Part shown: positions 37,001 through 50,672 of the stretch, piece after piece
Numbering within the stretch: position 1 is the stretch's first letter
Layout of the letters: each line of letters opens with the position of its first letter
Origin: Homarus americanus
Lineage: Eukaryota; Arthropoda; Malacostraca; Decapoda; Nephropidae
DNA: 64,000 nt
Direction: 5' to 3'
NCBI RefSeq assembly: GCF_018991925.1
Contig: NW_024725489.1
Location: 4,734,363 to 4,798,362, forward strand
Translations under genes and position numbers: made by a program
Notes under the pieces: model-generated
Databases searched by the model: none
Seen by the model: the letters and a program-made list of their open reading frames with translations, nothing else
Told to the model about the DNA's origin: nothing

Positions 37001-40000
37001 TCAAAAATATTTGAACATTTCTAAAAGCCATTTGAACAAGTTATAATCAAGATATCAAATTCTTAAGCCAACAGATCCTTGCTGTTATTCTAAGTACCTA
37101 TACTGAAATTTCTGAACAAAAATCCATTTGGCCGAACCACAAAAATTGTAAAGCCTTATACCCAGCGATTTTTGGCCAAAAACACTTTTTCTCTGAACTA
37201 AAATTTAATGTGCCTAACTATTTAAGTACACATCCAGAAATAAACACAACACCAAGAAATGACCTCGAAAACCCATATGGCGAGTAATTAGCATTGCAAA
37301 ATTAATTAAAATATTCAAAAAATCATTTCAACATTTTCTAAAGCCATTTGAACAAGTATAACCCAAGATATCAAATTTGTTAACAGATCCTAAGCAGCAC
37401 ATTCAGGAGTACCCTATACCACTTGAACAAAACCATTTTTAGCCAGAAGAAAATTCGTAAGTCTATAGCCTTAAAGACGGCCGCGCCATTTTCACTCTGA
37501 ACTAAAATTTTAATTTCAACCAAGCACATCCGTACTAATAATACAAGCACCAAGAACACCCTGAAACCTGCTAAGTATATGAGTAATTAGTACTGCAAAA
37601 GTATCAAAACATTCTAAAAATCATTTGAACATTTTCTAAAATAGTCACGCGAGACCGCGATATCAAATTTGCTAATAGATCCTTAAGCAGCACATTCAGG
37701 GAAGTACCTATACCAAAATTTGAACAAAAATCCATTTTGGCCGCCGAAATGACGAAAATTGTAAGTCTATAGCCTTGAAGGATTTTTGGCCAAAACATGC
37801 CTTTCCTAACTGCAAATTTAATGTGCCTAACCCATTGAAGTACATCCAGAATAATACACAAGCACCAAGAAATGACCTCAAAACCCATAAGTGGCGGTGT
37901 AATTAGCATTAAGTGTGTTAATTAAAATATTCTAAAAATCATTGAACATTTTCTAAAAGTTTATCAAACGTAACTGCAAGATATCAAATTTTTTACAAAT
38001 AGATCCTTAAGCAGCAATATCTAGAGTACCATACTGGTGCCTCTGAACAAAATCCATTTTTGGCCGAAATGAAGAAAATTGTAAGTCTATAGCCTTAAAG
38101 TTGATTTTTGGCCAAAATACGTTTTCCTCTGAACTAAAAATTCTAATGTGCCTAACTATTTAAGTACATCCAGAATAATACACAAGCACCAAGAAACATC
38201 TCGAAACCCGGCAAGTGCGAGTAATTAGCATTGCAAAAGTAATTAAAATATTCTAAAAATCATTTGAACATTTTCTAAAGTTTGTTTTGAAATGCTATAA
38301 TCAAGATATCAAATTTGGTTAACAGATCCTTAAGCAGCACATTCAGGAGTAATCTATACTGGAAATTTTGAACAAAAATCCATTTTTGGCCGAAATGACG
38401 AAATTGTAAGTCTATAGCCTTAAAGGATTTTTGGCCAAAAATACGTTTTCTCTCTGAACTAAAAATTTAATGTGCCTAACTATTTAAGTACATCCAGAAT
38501 AATACACAAGCACCAAGAAATGACCTCGAAAACCCATTGGCGGCGAGTAATTAGCATTGCAAAAGTATCAAAACAGCCTCAAAATCATTTGAACATTTCA
38601 AAAGCCATTTGAACAACAAGTTATAATCAAGATATCAATTTTGGTTAATAGATCCTTAAGCAGTACATTCAGAGTACCTATACTGAAATTTGAACAAAAT
38701 CCATTTTTCGAAATGAAGAAAAATTGTAAGTCTATAGCCTTAAAGTTATTTTACCAAAGTATGTCTTCCTCTGAACTAAAATTTAATGTGCCTAACTATT
38801 TAAGCGAACTGCAATGTAATGGCTAATAAGCACCGAAAAATGACCTCGGAAAACCCATAAGCAGTAATTAGCATTGCAAGTAATTAAAATATTCTAAAAA
38901 TCATTTGAACATTTTCTAAAAGCCACACAAGTTATAATCAAGATATCAACGGCTAATGTGATCCTTAAGCAGCACATTCAGGAGTACCTATACTGGAAAT
39001 TTCGAAACAAAATCCATTTTTGCCGAAATGAAGAAAAATTGTAAGTCTACAGCCTTAAAGGATTTTGGCCAGTGCCGTTTTCCTGAACTAAAATTCTAAT
39101 GCGCCCAACCATTAAGTACATCCAGAATAATACAAGCACCAAGAAATGACCTCGAAAACCCATAAGTGGCGAGTAATTAGCATTGCAAAAGTAATAAAAT
39201 ACCAAAAATCCTGCCTGTCGATTTTCAAAAGCCATTGAAATGTAGTTGCAAGATATCAAATTTTGGTTAACAGATCCTTAAGCAGTAATATTCAGGAGTA
39301 GCACCTATACTGAAATTTTGGAACAGAAAACCATTTTTGGCCGAAATAATGTTCTTATGTCTATAGCTCCAGTGATTTTTTGGTTGCAATACGCTTCTCT
39401 GAACTAAAATTTAATAAAGCCAACCATTAAGCACATCCAGAATGTAATGCCACGCACCAAGAAATGACCTCGAAAAACCCATAAGTACAGCAATTAGTGT
39501 TAATTTGCAAAAGTAATTAAAATATCTAAAACCATTGAACATTTTCTGCGCTTCATTTGAACAAGTTATAAACAAATATGTATCAAATTTGGTTAACAGA
39601 TCCTTAAGCAGCATTATCTGTATACCTATACTGAAATTTTGAACAAAATCCATTTTTGGGCTGAAAATGACGAAAATTGTAAGTTCATAGCCTTAACGGA
39701 TTTTTGCCAAAAATACGTTTTCTCTCTGAACTAAAATTTAATGTGCCTAACTATTTAAGTACATCCAGAATAATACACAAGCACCAAGAAATGACCTCGA
39801 AAACCCATAAGTGGCGAGGCAAATTGCATTGCAAAAGTAATTAAAATATTCTAAAAATCATCGGAATATTTCTGCGCTTAATGAAACAAGTTTGAAATCA
39901 AGATATCAAATTCTTGCCTAACAGATCCTGCTGTTGGAATATCTCAGGGAGTACCTATACTGGAAATTTGACACCAAAATCCATTTCTTTTGGCCGAAAA

Positions 40001-42330
40001 TGACGGTACTGTAAGTCTATAGCCTGAAAGCGACAATAAAAATACGCTTTCCTAAAACCAAAATTTAATGTGCCTGTTTAAGTACATCCAGAATAATACA
40101 CGTGCTAACCAAGAAATGACCTCGAAACCCATAAGTGGCGAGTACCAGTATTTACAAAAGTAATTAAAATATTCTAAAACTATTTGAAATATTTCTCAAG
40201 TCGGTTTGAAACAAGCGTATAATCAAATTTTGCTAACAGATCCTTACAGCACATTCCAGGAGTACCTATACTGAAATTTTGAACAAAAATCCATTTTTGG
40301 CTGAATGAAGAAATTGTAAGTCTATAGTCTTTAAAGGATTTTTGGGCCAAAAATACGTTTTCTCTCTGAAATCCAAAATTCAATGCCCAAACTACGGCAC
40401 ACCCAGAATAATACACAAGCACCAAGAAATGACCTCGAAAAACCCATAAGTGGCGAGAGTAATTAGGCATTGCAAAAGTTAATTAAAACATTCCTAAAAT
40501 CATTTTGAACATTTTCTAAAAGCCATTTGAAATAAAGCTATACCCCATATCAAATTTTGGTTAACAGATCCTAAGCAGCAGAACATTCAGAGTAAATTTA
40601 CTGAAATTTTAATAAAATCCATTTCGGCCGAAAATGACGTACCAGGCTCCAGGCCTTAAAAGGATTTTTAAATAAAAATACGTTTCTCTGAACTAAAACT
40701 CTAATGTGCCTAACTATTGAAGTACATCCACAATACATAAGCACCAAGAAATGAACTCTGAAAACCCATATGGCAAGAGTAATTAGCATTGCTAAAGTAT
40801 CAAAGAGTTCCAAAATCATTTGAACATTTTCTAAAGCTTCATTTGAACAAGTTATAATCAAGATATCAAATTTTGGTTAACAGATCCCATATAAATGGTT
40901 CTAGAGTACCTATACTGAAATTTTAACAAAAATCCATTTTGGCCGAAATAGCAGTACCTGTGTTCAGGCCTTAAAGGATTTGTACCAAAGTACATGCTTT
41001 TCTTCTGAACTAAAATTTAATGTGCCTAACTATTTAAGTACATCCAGAATAATACACAAGCACCAAGAAATGACCCTCGAAAACCCAGCTAAGTGGCGTA
41101 TAATTAGGTACTGCAAAAGTACTAAAATATTCTAAAAAATCATTTGAACATTTTCAAAAGCCATTTTGGAATAAGTTATAATCAAGATACTGCCCATAAT
41201 AGATCCTATATAATATCCAGGAGTACCTATACTGGAAATTTCAAACAAAACCATTTTGGCCGAAATGACGGTAAATTAAAAGTCTATAGCCTTAGCTGAT
41301 TTTTGGCCGCAAAACATGCCTTTCTCCCTAAAATTCTAATGCCTAACTATTTGCAGCACATCCAGAATAATACACAAAGCACCAAGAAATGACCTCGAAA
41401 ACCATAAGTGGCGAGAATTAGCAATGCAAAAGCTAATTAAAATATTCTAAAAATCATTTGAACATTTTCTAAAAAAGCCATTTGGAAACGCTATAATCAA
41501 GATATCAAATTTGGTTAACAGATCCTAAGCAGCACATTCAGGAGTACCTATACTGAAATTTTGAACAAAATCCATTTTTGGCCGGAAACACGAAAATTGT
41601 AAGTCTATAGCCTTAAAGGATTTTTGCAATAAAAAATACGTTTTCTCTGTCCAAAATTTAATGTGCTTCCAATCTATTTATACATCCAGGGAATAATACA
41701 CAAGCACCAAGAAATGACCTCGAAAACCTATATATATATAACAAAGTACTAAAAGTACTAAAATATTCTCAAAATCATTTGAACATTTTCTAAATATTTG
41801 AACAAGTTATAACTAAGATATACTCAAAATTTTGCCAACACATCCCAGCACATTCAGAAGTACCTATACTGGAATTTTGGAACAAAAATCCATTTTTGGC
41901 CAAAGACAAAATTAAGTCTAAAGCCTTAAAGGATTTTGGCCAAAATACTTTTCTCTGAACAAAACTTAATGCTCAAACTATTTAAATACACCAGAATAAT
42001 ACATACATCTACCAAGAAATGACTCGAAAACCCAAACGAAAGCATCTACAAAGCAATTAAAATATTCTAAAAAATCATGAAAATTTCAAAAAGCCATTGA
42101 ACAATTTATAACAAAGATACAAATTTTGTTAACAGATCCCAACAGCAACATCCGAGACCATACTGAAATGAACAAAATCCATTGGCCGAAATGAAGAAAA
42201 TTGTAAGTCTATAGCCTTAAAGCGATTTTTTTTGGCCAAAATACGTTTTCACTTAAACCAAAATTGAATGCCAACTACTGGCAAGCATCCAGAATAATAT
42301 TACGCTACCAAAGAGACATCCAGAATAATA
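34001..42330 (+). repeat. About 310-bp AT-rich satellite, 8.3 kb
   Basis: Roughly 27 monomers, each with landmarks TTTAATGTGCCTAACTATTT, AGAAATGACCTCGAAAACCC, AACAAGTTATAATCAAGATA, CATTCAGGAGTACCTATACT and AATTGTAAGTCTATAGCCTT. Successive landmarks lie about 290-320 bases apart (for example 34009, 34329, 34909, 35225 and onward to 42268). Monomers differ by many small indels. No transposase or coding frame is conserved across monomers. The length and AT-richness suit a centromeric or heterochromatic satellite, but location cannot be told from sequence. Confidence 0.95.
36841..36977 (+). other. A/C-only stretch inside the satellite (probable sequence error)
   Basis: 137 consecutive bases contain only A and C, where the satellite monomer should continue after TAATTAAATG. 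The monomer resumes after it. Base-caller or consensus failure is the likeliest cause. Confidence 0.7.
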
Positions 42331-42699
42331 CACAAGCATAAGGGTACTTAAGGTATTCAAGAAATAATTTTATTTTGTGAGCATTATTAAATTTACCTTC
42401 AATTATTATTTTTTAATCTAAAAAGTGTGAGGTAAAGTGAAATATATATACTATTATTAAATAGCGGAAACAATTACTTATAAGGCGAGCTGATAGCAAT
42501 AATAAGCTCCCAGTTTAAATATCCCATTTTCTTTGATCAACAAAGAGCATAGTAGGGATAACTTTAGTAATATTTCAACATATATATATTTTTGGGGGGA
42601 TTAATTCAGATATAAAACATATACTTCCAGTCATGAAGCATAGCTAATTACACCGTCTCAGTATTCTTTTACGATTAATGTAGCTTAAATCTTATCAAA
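42331..42699. other. AT-rich flank of the satellite, no gene seen
   Basis: Unique-looking AT-rich DNA after the last satellite monomer. Confidence 0.4.
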
Positions 42700-42965
42700 G
42701 GAGGGTTTGGTGGCCAAGTTGGAACATCTAGCCCCAGGTACTACCGCCTGGGAAGATATTGGAAGCATAATGTGTTGTCTAATGGTAGACCCTGCTGCCG
42801 TATGGCACCACAAAAATTGTGACCAAGTCCCAGGTTGCTGATCTGACTTTCTGCCTCATTTACACACAATTGCAGGGTCTCAATTGTTTCTCTTACTTTG
42901 ACAACACAACATAGTCCATATATTGTTTCTCACTCTTGATCCTTTTTCTTTTATTATTTGTCAAA
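42700..42965 (-). repeat. Dispersed SINE-like repeat, copy D (inverted)
   Basis: The reverse complement matches 14450-14700: GACCCTGCTGCCGTATGGCA, ACAAAAATTGTGACCAAGTC and TTTACACACAATTGCAGGGT. On the + strand its left edge, GGTTTGGTGGCCAAGTTGGA, resembles a tRNA box A region, hinting at a tRNA-headed SINE read in + orientation. Confidence 0.6.
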
Positions 42966-44837
42966 GCTAAAGGTATACGTGCAGTACATGAGACTCTGAC
43001 AGCGTGCCACCTTGTATTAAAAATTTCAAAGAGGAGAGCAGAAGACATTGAAGAACACCCTCCCTCTCTCCTTCCCTCCACCAACCATATACATTTTCTA
43101 ACTTACACGATACACTGAAGCCCACAGGAAGAAAAAACAATTGTCACTAGTAAGAGAAGACAACTGTTGGACCATTCGTGTACTGTGACACAGCCCTAAC
43201 AGACAACACCTCACGTTTACTCTGCTCACAGTTGAAGAACTATGTCGCCTCTCTTCCATTACCACCAGCAGGAGAACTTCACTGTGTTGAACAGAGAAAT
43301 TACATTTCCGTATAGTCCTCTACACCATCCTGGCTCTAAACATTGTCTCCATAACAAGGAACGAGTTTTACAGGCACTCAGCTGGACAGGACGGTACATC
43401 CCTCGTCACGAACATAAACAGACTGACGCTGCTTACACACAGGCAGTGTCACATAGCGAAACTAATGAATTACCCGATAACCACCATGGACCACCTTGTT
43501 ATGTGTTTCATTACCGTCAACTTATGGAAGTGTTTACCATCAATTTCATTCAAATGTGTTGATATTTTACAGGGAATAATGAAGGAAAATTTGTGGAAAG
43601 TTTCAAAGGGAAAGATAATTAACCTATCTGTGGAACTAATAACTTGTATCAATGTTTAAAATCAGATTTTTTTTTTTACAGGTATCTGAGTCCTTATATG
43701 GTTAATCATCAGATGGATGAAGGTTATCCTAATTTTCTGCTCAGTCGACCAGAGATCTTAAAGCAACATCATAATAAACAACTTACCTGCCATCTATCGT
43801 CATTTTGAAGCATCACCATACACGTAACCAGCTGTCATCTATCCCCATTCTTCGAAACATAAGTCATTTTGAAGCTCATATAATTATAGAAGGTATTTGG
43901 AAAAAATATACACAATGCCTTACAGATTTCCGTGGCAAGTGCATAAATGTCTGCGTTATAAGAACATTGTCTTCTCACTTGTTGATGTGATATAAACAGC
44001 CTAGCCATCGCCAAGGAAACCTGTAAGGCATTTTTTTAAGACTGTCTATAAAGTACTGTCTAAAGTAATATAAAAATGATAATAAATAAAAACACGGTCA
44101 AAGGGAAAAGAGTTTATTACAAATAGATACAGAATGGCTAGAAATATACAGCCTCAATAAGGGAATATGGTATTGAACTGTTAATTTTATATTCTTCTGG
44201 GATTTTTATATGTAAAAGTTGCCCCCGTGTCTTGGTCGTTAAGGTAGGCAAGAAAAAAATTTCTGTAGCAATTCTGAAATAGTATCGTCGTCCATAGTTG
44301 GTATAGAGGTCAAAGTCTTAAGAGTTTGTACAATAAATATTACTTGTAAGTGAAGATGTAAAACTGTATAGAAATGACTTCAAGTAAAACATAACAATAA
44401 TTGACAAGAATATCCCCAAAATCACGCTGACTCTACCTAAATTTTAGCACCAGTTAGGAGAAAACATTATCTGGTATATCAGTTATATATTTTCCTAACA
44501 TTATGTAAAGATAATTTTGTTTGGTGCGAAGTGAAAGTTTTTATTTTTTTTTATTTTTTTAGGTAGCGTCTCAGTATAATTTTGAAGTAATTTTTGTTGT
44601 TGTTGTTGTTAGTATAATATCTTATGTTAATTAATCAGATTTATATTCCCAGTTAAGAGTAATATTAAAAGTACGAGTTCTTGAAGATTCTTGACCCAGT
44701 ACAGTATTGAATTTTTTTTAACACAGAAACACTGCACATTTTGTGTTACTCATCGTCTTCAATACATTAATTATTCATTTATATATATATTTTACATGAG
44801 GTATTTTTTCTTTTTCTCTTTTTTTGGCGTAAAGATA
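42966..44837. other. Non-coding or unidentified; weak ORF at 43242-43562
   Basis: A 106-codon ATG-started frame at 43242-43562 (MSPLFHYHQQENFTVLNREI...) lies in less AT-rich DNA but shows no domain, no convincing splice sites and no polyadenylation context. Nothing else was recognised. Confidence 0.2.
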
Positions 44838-44840
44838 ATG

Positions 44841-44901
<61 letters not shown>

Positions 44902-44902
44902 G
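44838..44902 (+). repeat. (ATT)n microsatellite
   Basis: About 20 ATT units; a looser ATT/ATC tract is at 45885-45970. Confidence 0.9.
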
Positions 44903-46130
44903 TTCCAAGATTTGGTTACAAGTGGAGAAAGAGTTTGACTCCGAGGCGACGCTCGAACAATCTTGACTGCTGAAGTTTGAAGGAGAGTCACTAGTCTCAA
45001 ACGCTTACTTGGCAAACTTTCTTCCTCGGGTTTGATGAAGTTTCCAACAGAAGAAAATCTCATGGAAAGATTTTGGAAATAAGAAAATGCTTACTATAAA
45101 AAATTGGGGTGAAAAAGCTTATAGAGAGATAATGAGTCGAGGCGAATATTTGATATGATGAAGAATTGAAAAAAATTAATATATTTTGGAAGATATGAAG
45201 GAAAAAGTAAGGAGTAAAGTTTAATTAGGTGTCAAGATTAACGTTGAAAACGATATCGCCTTAAAATAACGTATAAAAAAATATAAAAATAAAGACTAGG
45301 CAAAGATTAAAAATAAATAAATCTTCCTGGAAAACTAATGTACACAAATGAACTAAGAATTAAAATAATCAAAAATATATAACGGTGAAAATTATATGGA
45401 AATATTTAAAAAAAATCTGATATAGATTTAGAATAAGATTTCGAAAACCCTGTTTAATTTTATAAACACAAGACCTCAAAGTTTATATTAACGATTCTTG
45501 AAATAATACTGACTGAACTTCCTCCTAAACATATCAACAAATAAACAAAATAAACAATAATTATCACATTAACATAAGATTAATATAAGTTTTGAGAGAA
45601 GATTATTTTGTCTACGTGTGTTGTGAGGAGAAAGTTTAAAAGAGCCAAGAAGCTTAAACATCACTCTGGTATTGTTGGTCTACCTCCTTTTATGGGTAAG
45701 GTATAGCGTCCATATATGCATGTATGTATTTATGTTTTCACTCGTAATTGTTTCCTTACATTGGTTTTTTTAAAGCTATAGACACACACACGCGCCTATG
45801 GTCCACTAAACTTACCCTTTAGGTAGAAAAAAAAATAATCATCAGTCTTACCCAAAAATTTTATCGAGAAGCATAACTGGATTAAATATTATTATTATTA
45901 TCATTAATATTATTATTATTATCATTATTATTATTATTCTTATCATTATTATTGTTATTAGTAGTAGTATTCTTACGATACCAGTCCCTCTTCTGCCGGA
46001 ACTTCTGTATCAACTTTGTAGAAAAAATCTTGATAAGAATGAAAGAGAATTAAAAGAAGGATAATTGAAGGATTTAAATTGCAAGCATGAGGAAAAAATT
46101 GACAACACACGTCAATTCTCTCAACAGGGA
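44903..46130. other. AT-rich, no gene seen
   Basis: Short open frames only, no recognisable motif. Confidence 0.4.
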
Positions 46131-46203
46131 GCCAGTGCCACAGGAGAGCCAGTGCCACAGGAGAGCCAGTGCCACAGGAGAGCCAGTGCCACAGGAGAGC
46201 CAA
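46131..46203 (+). repeat. 17-bp minisatellite, four copies
   Basis: GCCAGTGCCACAGGAGA repeated four times without change. Confidence 0.95.
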
Positions 46204-46294
46204 TTTTATACTATTTTTCCCTTATTTTCCTTCACTTTATGTCATTTCTAATTAATATTTAAAGATAAAGATTCCAAAGTTGATCTTCATGTGT

Positions 46295-46612
46295 CCTGGT
46301 ATGACTTGCTGTGATAACCTGGAATGATGGACCTGGTATGATAACTTGGTGTGACCTGGTATGATGATGACTTGGTATAATGCCCTGGTATAATGACCTG
46401 GTTTGATGACTTGGTGTGATCTGGTATAATGACTTAGTATGATGACCTGGTATAATGACCTGATATGAAGATGATCTTGGTATGATGACCTGTTATGATT
46501 TCCTGGTATAACGACATAGTATAATGACCTGGTATGACTTGATATGATGGACCTGGCATAATGACCTGGTATGACTTGGTTATGATGACCTGGTACAATG
46601 ACCTGTTGAGAC
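46295..46612 (+). repeat. Degenerate GACCTGGTATGAT minisatellite
   Basis: About 20 imperfect copies of a 13-15-base unit (GACCTGGTATGAT / GACTTGGTATAAT). Confidence 0.85.
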
Positions 46613-46801
46613 AGCAGTTAAATGGCACCAATTGGGACATAATTAGACTTACAATTGGGATCTATTAGGATGGGGGCCTAAATGACCAATCAGAGAGGTG
46701 TGTATGACTGTGGAGTAGGTGGTGGTGGAGTGACACTTTAGACGATGAGGTGGATATATCGTCCTTGACAATAGATGGCTGAAATATGCGAGTGTGTGAC
46801 T

Positions 46802-46814
46802 GTGTGTGTGTGTG

Positions 46815-46863
<49 letters not shown>
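46802..46863 (+). repeat. (TG)n microsatellite
   Basis: TG run with one GACTG interruption at its left. Confidence 0.95.
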
Positions 46864-46865
<2 letters not shown>

Positions 46866-48006
46866 TAAACCTTCAGTCAAATCAGCTACTGGTACTTGAT
46901 AACAGGCCTTCGAAATCTGCAAAAATCGGAGGCTGTACTTGTGCTAGTATCGATTCTAAATTTTATACTTACTAATCTGTCTTTTTGTAGATCCTGAACC
47001 TAACGAATTCTCCAGTGATGTATTTTTGTTTTACTTGTTAAAAAAAAATCTGATGTCATTTAATCTTGAACTATTCAGAATCTCATTTGAATTCCTGATA
47101 AATAGGCACTAATAGATTTTAAAACTCCATAAATCTATTGTGGTAGATTTTTAAAACTTTCCTAAAAATCTATATGGTTGATATTAAACTCATTTAAAAA
47201 TCACTGTAGTGGATTTCGAACTTATAGAAAAAAAATATCTGCAGAGACTATATACTGTAGTTTCAACTTCCCCTTGACATAGAAAACGGATCCTGCAGCA
47301 CTGGCTTGGGGTAACTCTTACAAACAGTCGTCCACTCTTACCCTAGGATAGACGGTCTCCAACAGACATTTACCACCAAAGGAAATAATAAAAAAAGAAC
47401 CTTTAGGTCAAGAGGAATTAAGGCTCAACGTAATTCGTTATGTAGGTTCCTGTTGTGTCTTTGTGGGTCTCTATATATTACATTATATAGATGAATTGTA
47501 ACAGAGAAAAACAATTCATAAATTAGACGCCACTATGACACTTATACCCAAAACACATTTCCTTTGATAACTCTCACATATTCTTGGACATGTACTCTTG
47601 GATACATAATCTTTGGACATGTATAACTGGACACGTATTAATGTTTGGCCACATATTCCCTAGGCGAATGCTCTTGAAGGCATGTCTAACAAACACGTAT
47701 CCTAGGACATAGAACCTCGAATGATCACCCTTAGGAGTCCTAATCTCAGGCACGTGTCACTAAGACTTGAGTATTTGAAGACACGCCTTCCTGGACATGC
47801 CCTTCATGGACACATATCCTAACCCACGAACTCTCAAGACACGTATCCATCAATTCGTTTTAGGACAGAACCAAAATGAAAAACAATTGTTCTTCCATCC
47901 TTATACAACTGTTTGAGGGATCATCTAACAGGGCCTCAGGTGGCACCATACTGTGTGTGTGTAAGCCCCCCAAACCAACAGTGTCATACTAAATCTGAAC
48001 CATTAA

Positions 48007-48041
<35 letters not shown>

Positions 48042-48050
48042 CACGCACGC

Positions 48051-48099
<49 letters not shown>

Positions 48100-48800
48100 A
48101 GTACAGTATCACCTGTGAGCCGTCAACATGACCCCTGTAACACACCTTACTCTGGGGAACAAACACACAACCTCAAAAATTGAAGTTTCTTTTTTTTTAT
48201 ATATAATAATAATTAACAAGTTTGTTGTGGATTAATATTATTATTATTATTAGCACAATTAGAGACTTGTTCTTCTCTAGGTAGGAGGAGATGAGTCAGG
48301 TAGGAAGGAGTGAGTGTCTTGTCTTGAGGTTAGGTAAATAAATTGTTATAAGTATGTACAATAGAGGTTTCTCAGCCTTGCATAATGCGCCAGGAAGCTA
48401 TCACAGTGTTGAGGCTGCCCCGTCATGGTAACTCTCACGCCCTACAACTGAATAAGCCCCTCTATGTCAGTCTGGAGGCAAAAAAAAATAATCACTAGTT
48501 TGAAGTACCGAAGGTCCCTCCAAAAATTACATCAGAAAAAAAATATATATGCGTATAATTCTTTTGGGTATATTTTGACTGATGGTGGAAAAATATCGTT
48601 AGTTTGAAGCAATTCCCTCGATGAATTTCCGGTTTAATTAACTGTAATCTATTATACCATTTTTTTCGAACAAATTATTATTTTTTTTTGGTGGGGGAAG
48701 AAATAACTTTACCAAACAGGATTATAAAATACTGTACTTTGGAAAATATTACTAACTGAATCTTTACGACCGAATCATGTAATTACCATCTTAACTGTCT
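46864..48800. other. No gene seen; (CGCA)n(CA)n at 48007-48098
   Basis: AT-rich DNA with a compound GCAC/CA microsatellite. From about 47580 to 47840 a loose repeat of GGACA(C/T)GTAT... phrases suggests an old minisatellite. No coding exon recognised. Confidence 0.45.
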
Positions 48801-49860
48801 TCGAATACTCTCAATTACTTCAGGAATTAATTACCTTAACAAAACATTAATTTCCATCAACCGATTACTTTTATCAACTAATTGCTATAAAAAAATTCAA
48901 TCACCTTAGAAAATATCAAAGGTTTGTTATTTTAAATGTAAAAAAAACTACCATATTAAAAAAAAGAAATAAAAAATAATTGCCTAAATTAATATTACTG
49001 TAAATGACAAAAGAAACTAGTTATCTTAATATCATAACTTAAAATAACAGTTATCTTAAAAAATACTAAAGAAAAATTTCCTTAAACTAAAAGACTTAAA
49101 AATCTAGTTAACTTTAAAATTTATTACTTAAGATATTGCCTAAAACAAAAATAGTTTACCTTAAAAGTAATTACTATACTTAAAAAAATTCTTGCCTTAA
49201 AAAACAATTATCTTAAAAACACGACTTAAAAGGTCAATTACATTACAAAAAGACGGTAAAATACAAGTACTGTACCTGTAAATCAAACCACTTACTTCAC
49301 AAGAAAAATTACCTTCATATGCAAATTACAAACAATGATTATTTAAAAAAAATCAATATTACCATAAAAACTCAATTATTCTAAAAAAAATCTGATAACA
49401 TATTATAAAAACATCTTGTAAATTGACTTTTGAAACTAGTTAATTAAAAAAAGCTGTTATTTCATAGATTCCATTTCATGAGCATTTAAACTTAAAAAAA
49501 CAACAAATTACTTTAACAACTACAATACCTCAAAAAAATTACCTTCCCAAAAACTACAATTATTATACAGTACTTAAAAACAGATACATTGAAAATTCCC
49601 TTTTAAAAGTATTTACTGTACCTTTCGGCCCTAATATACATCCCTTTAAAAAAAACTTTGACCTTAAAATCCTCAATTACAATACAGTACTTTCAAAAAC
49701 CACTTTAAGTAATTCTAGATACCACTTACTTTCCAAAAAACGATTACTCTACTTTCAAAAATCAAATTACCTCCAGAAAGGGGAAAAATACTTTCAAAAT
49801 ACCGTACCATTTCCTTCAAAGTTCCACTCCTCCAAAAAATATATATACAGGTACATTATA
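48801..49860 (+). repeat. Very degenerate A-rich minisatellite
   Basis: The phrases AATTACCTTAAAA, AATTA(C/T)CTTAAAAA and AAAAATTACCTT recur irregularly about every 25-40 bases over 1 kb. It is A-rich on the + strand and non-coding. It looks like an ancient tandem array. Confidence 0.55.
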
Positions 49861-50532
49861 TAAAAGCCTTGAGAGACTTTTGTTTTTCACAAATGTACTT
49901 AATATCTACACTACACAATGTCTGTAAGATTGCCGAAATAAACTAATTCCATATAATTTTTTTCCAACAATTAAAATTTTATTGAGGGTTAATCTGGTAA
50001 GTACGAAGTAAATAAATAAGTCAATAAATCTCCCCCTTTTTTGATAAATGAATTTCGTCTATATTTCGAGGTTGAAAGTAATGTTGGAAAAACTTCCAGT
50101 ATAAAAAAAAATTTTGTCTCTTTTTAACTGAACTTTGTACGCGAGTTGAGGCGAACCTTCGAAATTTATTTTATTTTCTTCTAAATTTTCCTTCACTATT
50201 CAATTGTTTATTTTCATGTTATATATATACATGCATATGTGTATACAATATATTTCTTTTCGTTTAGTTTCGGCATGAGAGAGCGAGTTAGGAAGGAACA
50301 ACTCTCTAAGGTATCTGAACAAGGTAGGAAAGGCTATACTTTGGACCAAGACAGCATTCGTTCAGATCCGTGGACCGACACAGGTGCTGGGTAAATTAAG
50401 TTGGGACGGCTTTATAAATTCCGCGTTCCACACCTTATGCGTCTCTACCTCGACGCACGTCATAACGAGATATTTTCACCTGAAAAATATTCTTCCTCTT
50501 TAAATATCGGAAGAATCGTATAACAAAGTGAA
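49861..50532. other. No gene seen
   Basis: A less AT-rich patch at 50280-50470 contains CTTTATAAATTCCGCG but shows no exon that I can support. Confidence 0.35.
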
Positions 50533-50672
50533 TTAAGGGGTCAGTTCAGGGCTTCAAAGTTGGCACTATACTATCTGTGGTGCCTGTGTATGTACAGGAG
50601 ACATTTATAGTGTGTCTAGCAGTCCAGAGATCAGTGTCGTGCCAACTTTGACCCCATGACCTGACCTCTTAA
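50533..50672. mobile_element. 140-bp MITE flanked by TTAA
   Basis: The left end TTAAGGGGTCAGTTCAGGGC, with TCAAAGTTGGCAC following, is matched inverted by the right end TTAAGAGGTCAGGTCATGGG / TCAAAGTTGGCAC. Arms are about 35 bp. TTAA at both extremes equals the piggyBac target duplication, so a piggyBac-type MITE is plausible. Confidence 0.65.

Noticed and set aside
34660..41000. Recurrent short ORFs in the 310-bp satellite
   Set aside because: They reflect monomer sequence, are broken by indels between monomers and share no conserved frame.
43242..43562. 106-codon ORF as a confident gene
   Set aside because: No domain, no splice or polyadenylation support; left as a weak note only.
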